The notes beneath the pieces are model-generated. The model did no database searches and had not been told where the DNA came from. It saw only the letters and a list, made by a program, of their open reading frames with translations. This document shows positions 63,640-64,000 of a stretch of DNA of 64,000 bases, in pieces (position 1 is the first letter of the stretch; every line of letters begins with the position of its first letter). Position numbers and translations under genes: made by a program. Source of the DNA: Amoebidium appalachense (taxonomy: Eukaryota; Ichthyosporea); assembly GCA_963693365.1 (NCBI GenBank), contig CAVNZM010000001.1, positions 7,998,001 to 8,062,000 on the forward strand. Direction: 5' to 3'.

Positions 63640-64000
63640 AGGGCTGACATGCACGATTCTATGCAAGTTGGTGCACAATATGTTGGCTTTATTGATTGGA
63701 AAACTGCTTACGATTCTGTCTCCCCTGGTCTCCTATGGGAAAAGCTTGCTGCACGGGGTGTACCACACTGCATTGGTGTTCTGTTAGAAGCACTCTTGTC
63801 TCAAACCTATGGTAGAGCTGTGGTTAATGGGCATCTTTCATATGGTTTTGCTCGTACTAGAGGTCTCTTGCAGGGTTCATTGCTTAGCCCCTTTTTGTTT
63901 AACCTATTTATAGATGATTTGGCTGTCAAGATTTACGCCGAAAACGATGACCCTATTAATAACTTTCCGCCTGCACTTCTCTATGCTGATGATCTGTCCC
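63640..64000 (+). mobile_element. LINE-type reverse transcriptase, cut by the window edge
   Basis: The frame is open from 63550 to the end of the window, and recognisable RT starts near 63649. Motif A is GFIDWKTAYDSV, motif B is GLLQGSLLSPFLFNLFIDDL, and motif C is LLYADDLS, in the expected order and spacing of a non-LTR retrotransposon RT. The QGSxLSPxLFN form is common in the Jockey/CR1/I side of the LINEs. Upstream RT motifs and an endonuclease are not visible, so the copy is probably 5'-truncated near 63640. The 3' end lies beyond the window. Confidence 0.88.

Overview
The window is nuclear DNA from an intron-rich eukaryote. Its genes have GT-AG introns, TATA boxes and AATAAA signals, and the spaces between exons are unusually full of long homopolymer C/G tracts and CA/GT and CT microsatellites. 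The lineage cannot be fixed from the sequence. A fatty-acid-binding-protein-like gene pair, a DGAT2-family acyltransferase, an F-box/LRR protein and a secreted PAN/Apple protein are compatible with a unicellular or simple eukaryote, perhaps a holozoan protist, but this is inference.

Seven protein genes can be reconstructed by joining exons in phase. From left to right they are: a 5-exon F-box/leucine-rich-repeat gene (5427-12492, +, with one apparent 1-base frameshift in a G run); an intronless DGAT2-family acyltransferase (15441-16754, -); a 12-exon PLP-dependent class I/II aminotransferase (17850-29410, +), whose first exon looks like a mitochondrial presequence; two nearly identical, intronless FABP-like genes in tail-to-tail inverted orientation (31100-31546, + and 35606-36052, -); a 5-exon serine beta-lactamase-like hydrolase (39286-45727, +); and a 14-exon gene for an 866-residue secreted modular protein (50333-61599, +) with five PAN/Apple-like modules, two carboxypeptidase-regulatory/Cna-B-like repeats and two SdrD-B-like repeats. 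The right edge cuts a LINE-type reverse transcriptase (about 63640 to the window end).

The rest is repeat-rich. One dispersed family of about 100-150 bp, with at least twelve copies, all on the + strand, nearly always ends in a poly-C tract, as a SINE with a poly-C tail would. Many introns end with a (CA)n tract whose last CAG is the splice acceptor. Three further small elements have clear insertion hallmarks: a 195-bp MITE with 23-bp terminal inverted repeats and TA duplications (58614-58812), a 215-bp A-tailed insertion with 8-bp duplications (46949-47179), and a foldback of about 50 bp with 8-bp direct repeats (1742-1807).

The three intronless genes (DGAT2-like and both FABP-like) share the same TATATAAAC box, and the FABP pair also shares upstream motifs and a 3'UTR stem-loop. 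This suggests a compact, strongly transcribed lipid-handling set, in contrast to the long intron-rich neighbours. The most striking gene is the secreted protein: every intron is in phase 1, and a four-exon cassette (PAN, 27-nt microexon, PAN, 12-nt microexon) is present twice in tandem.
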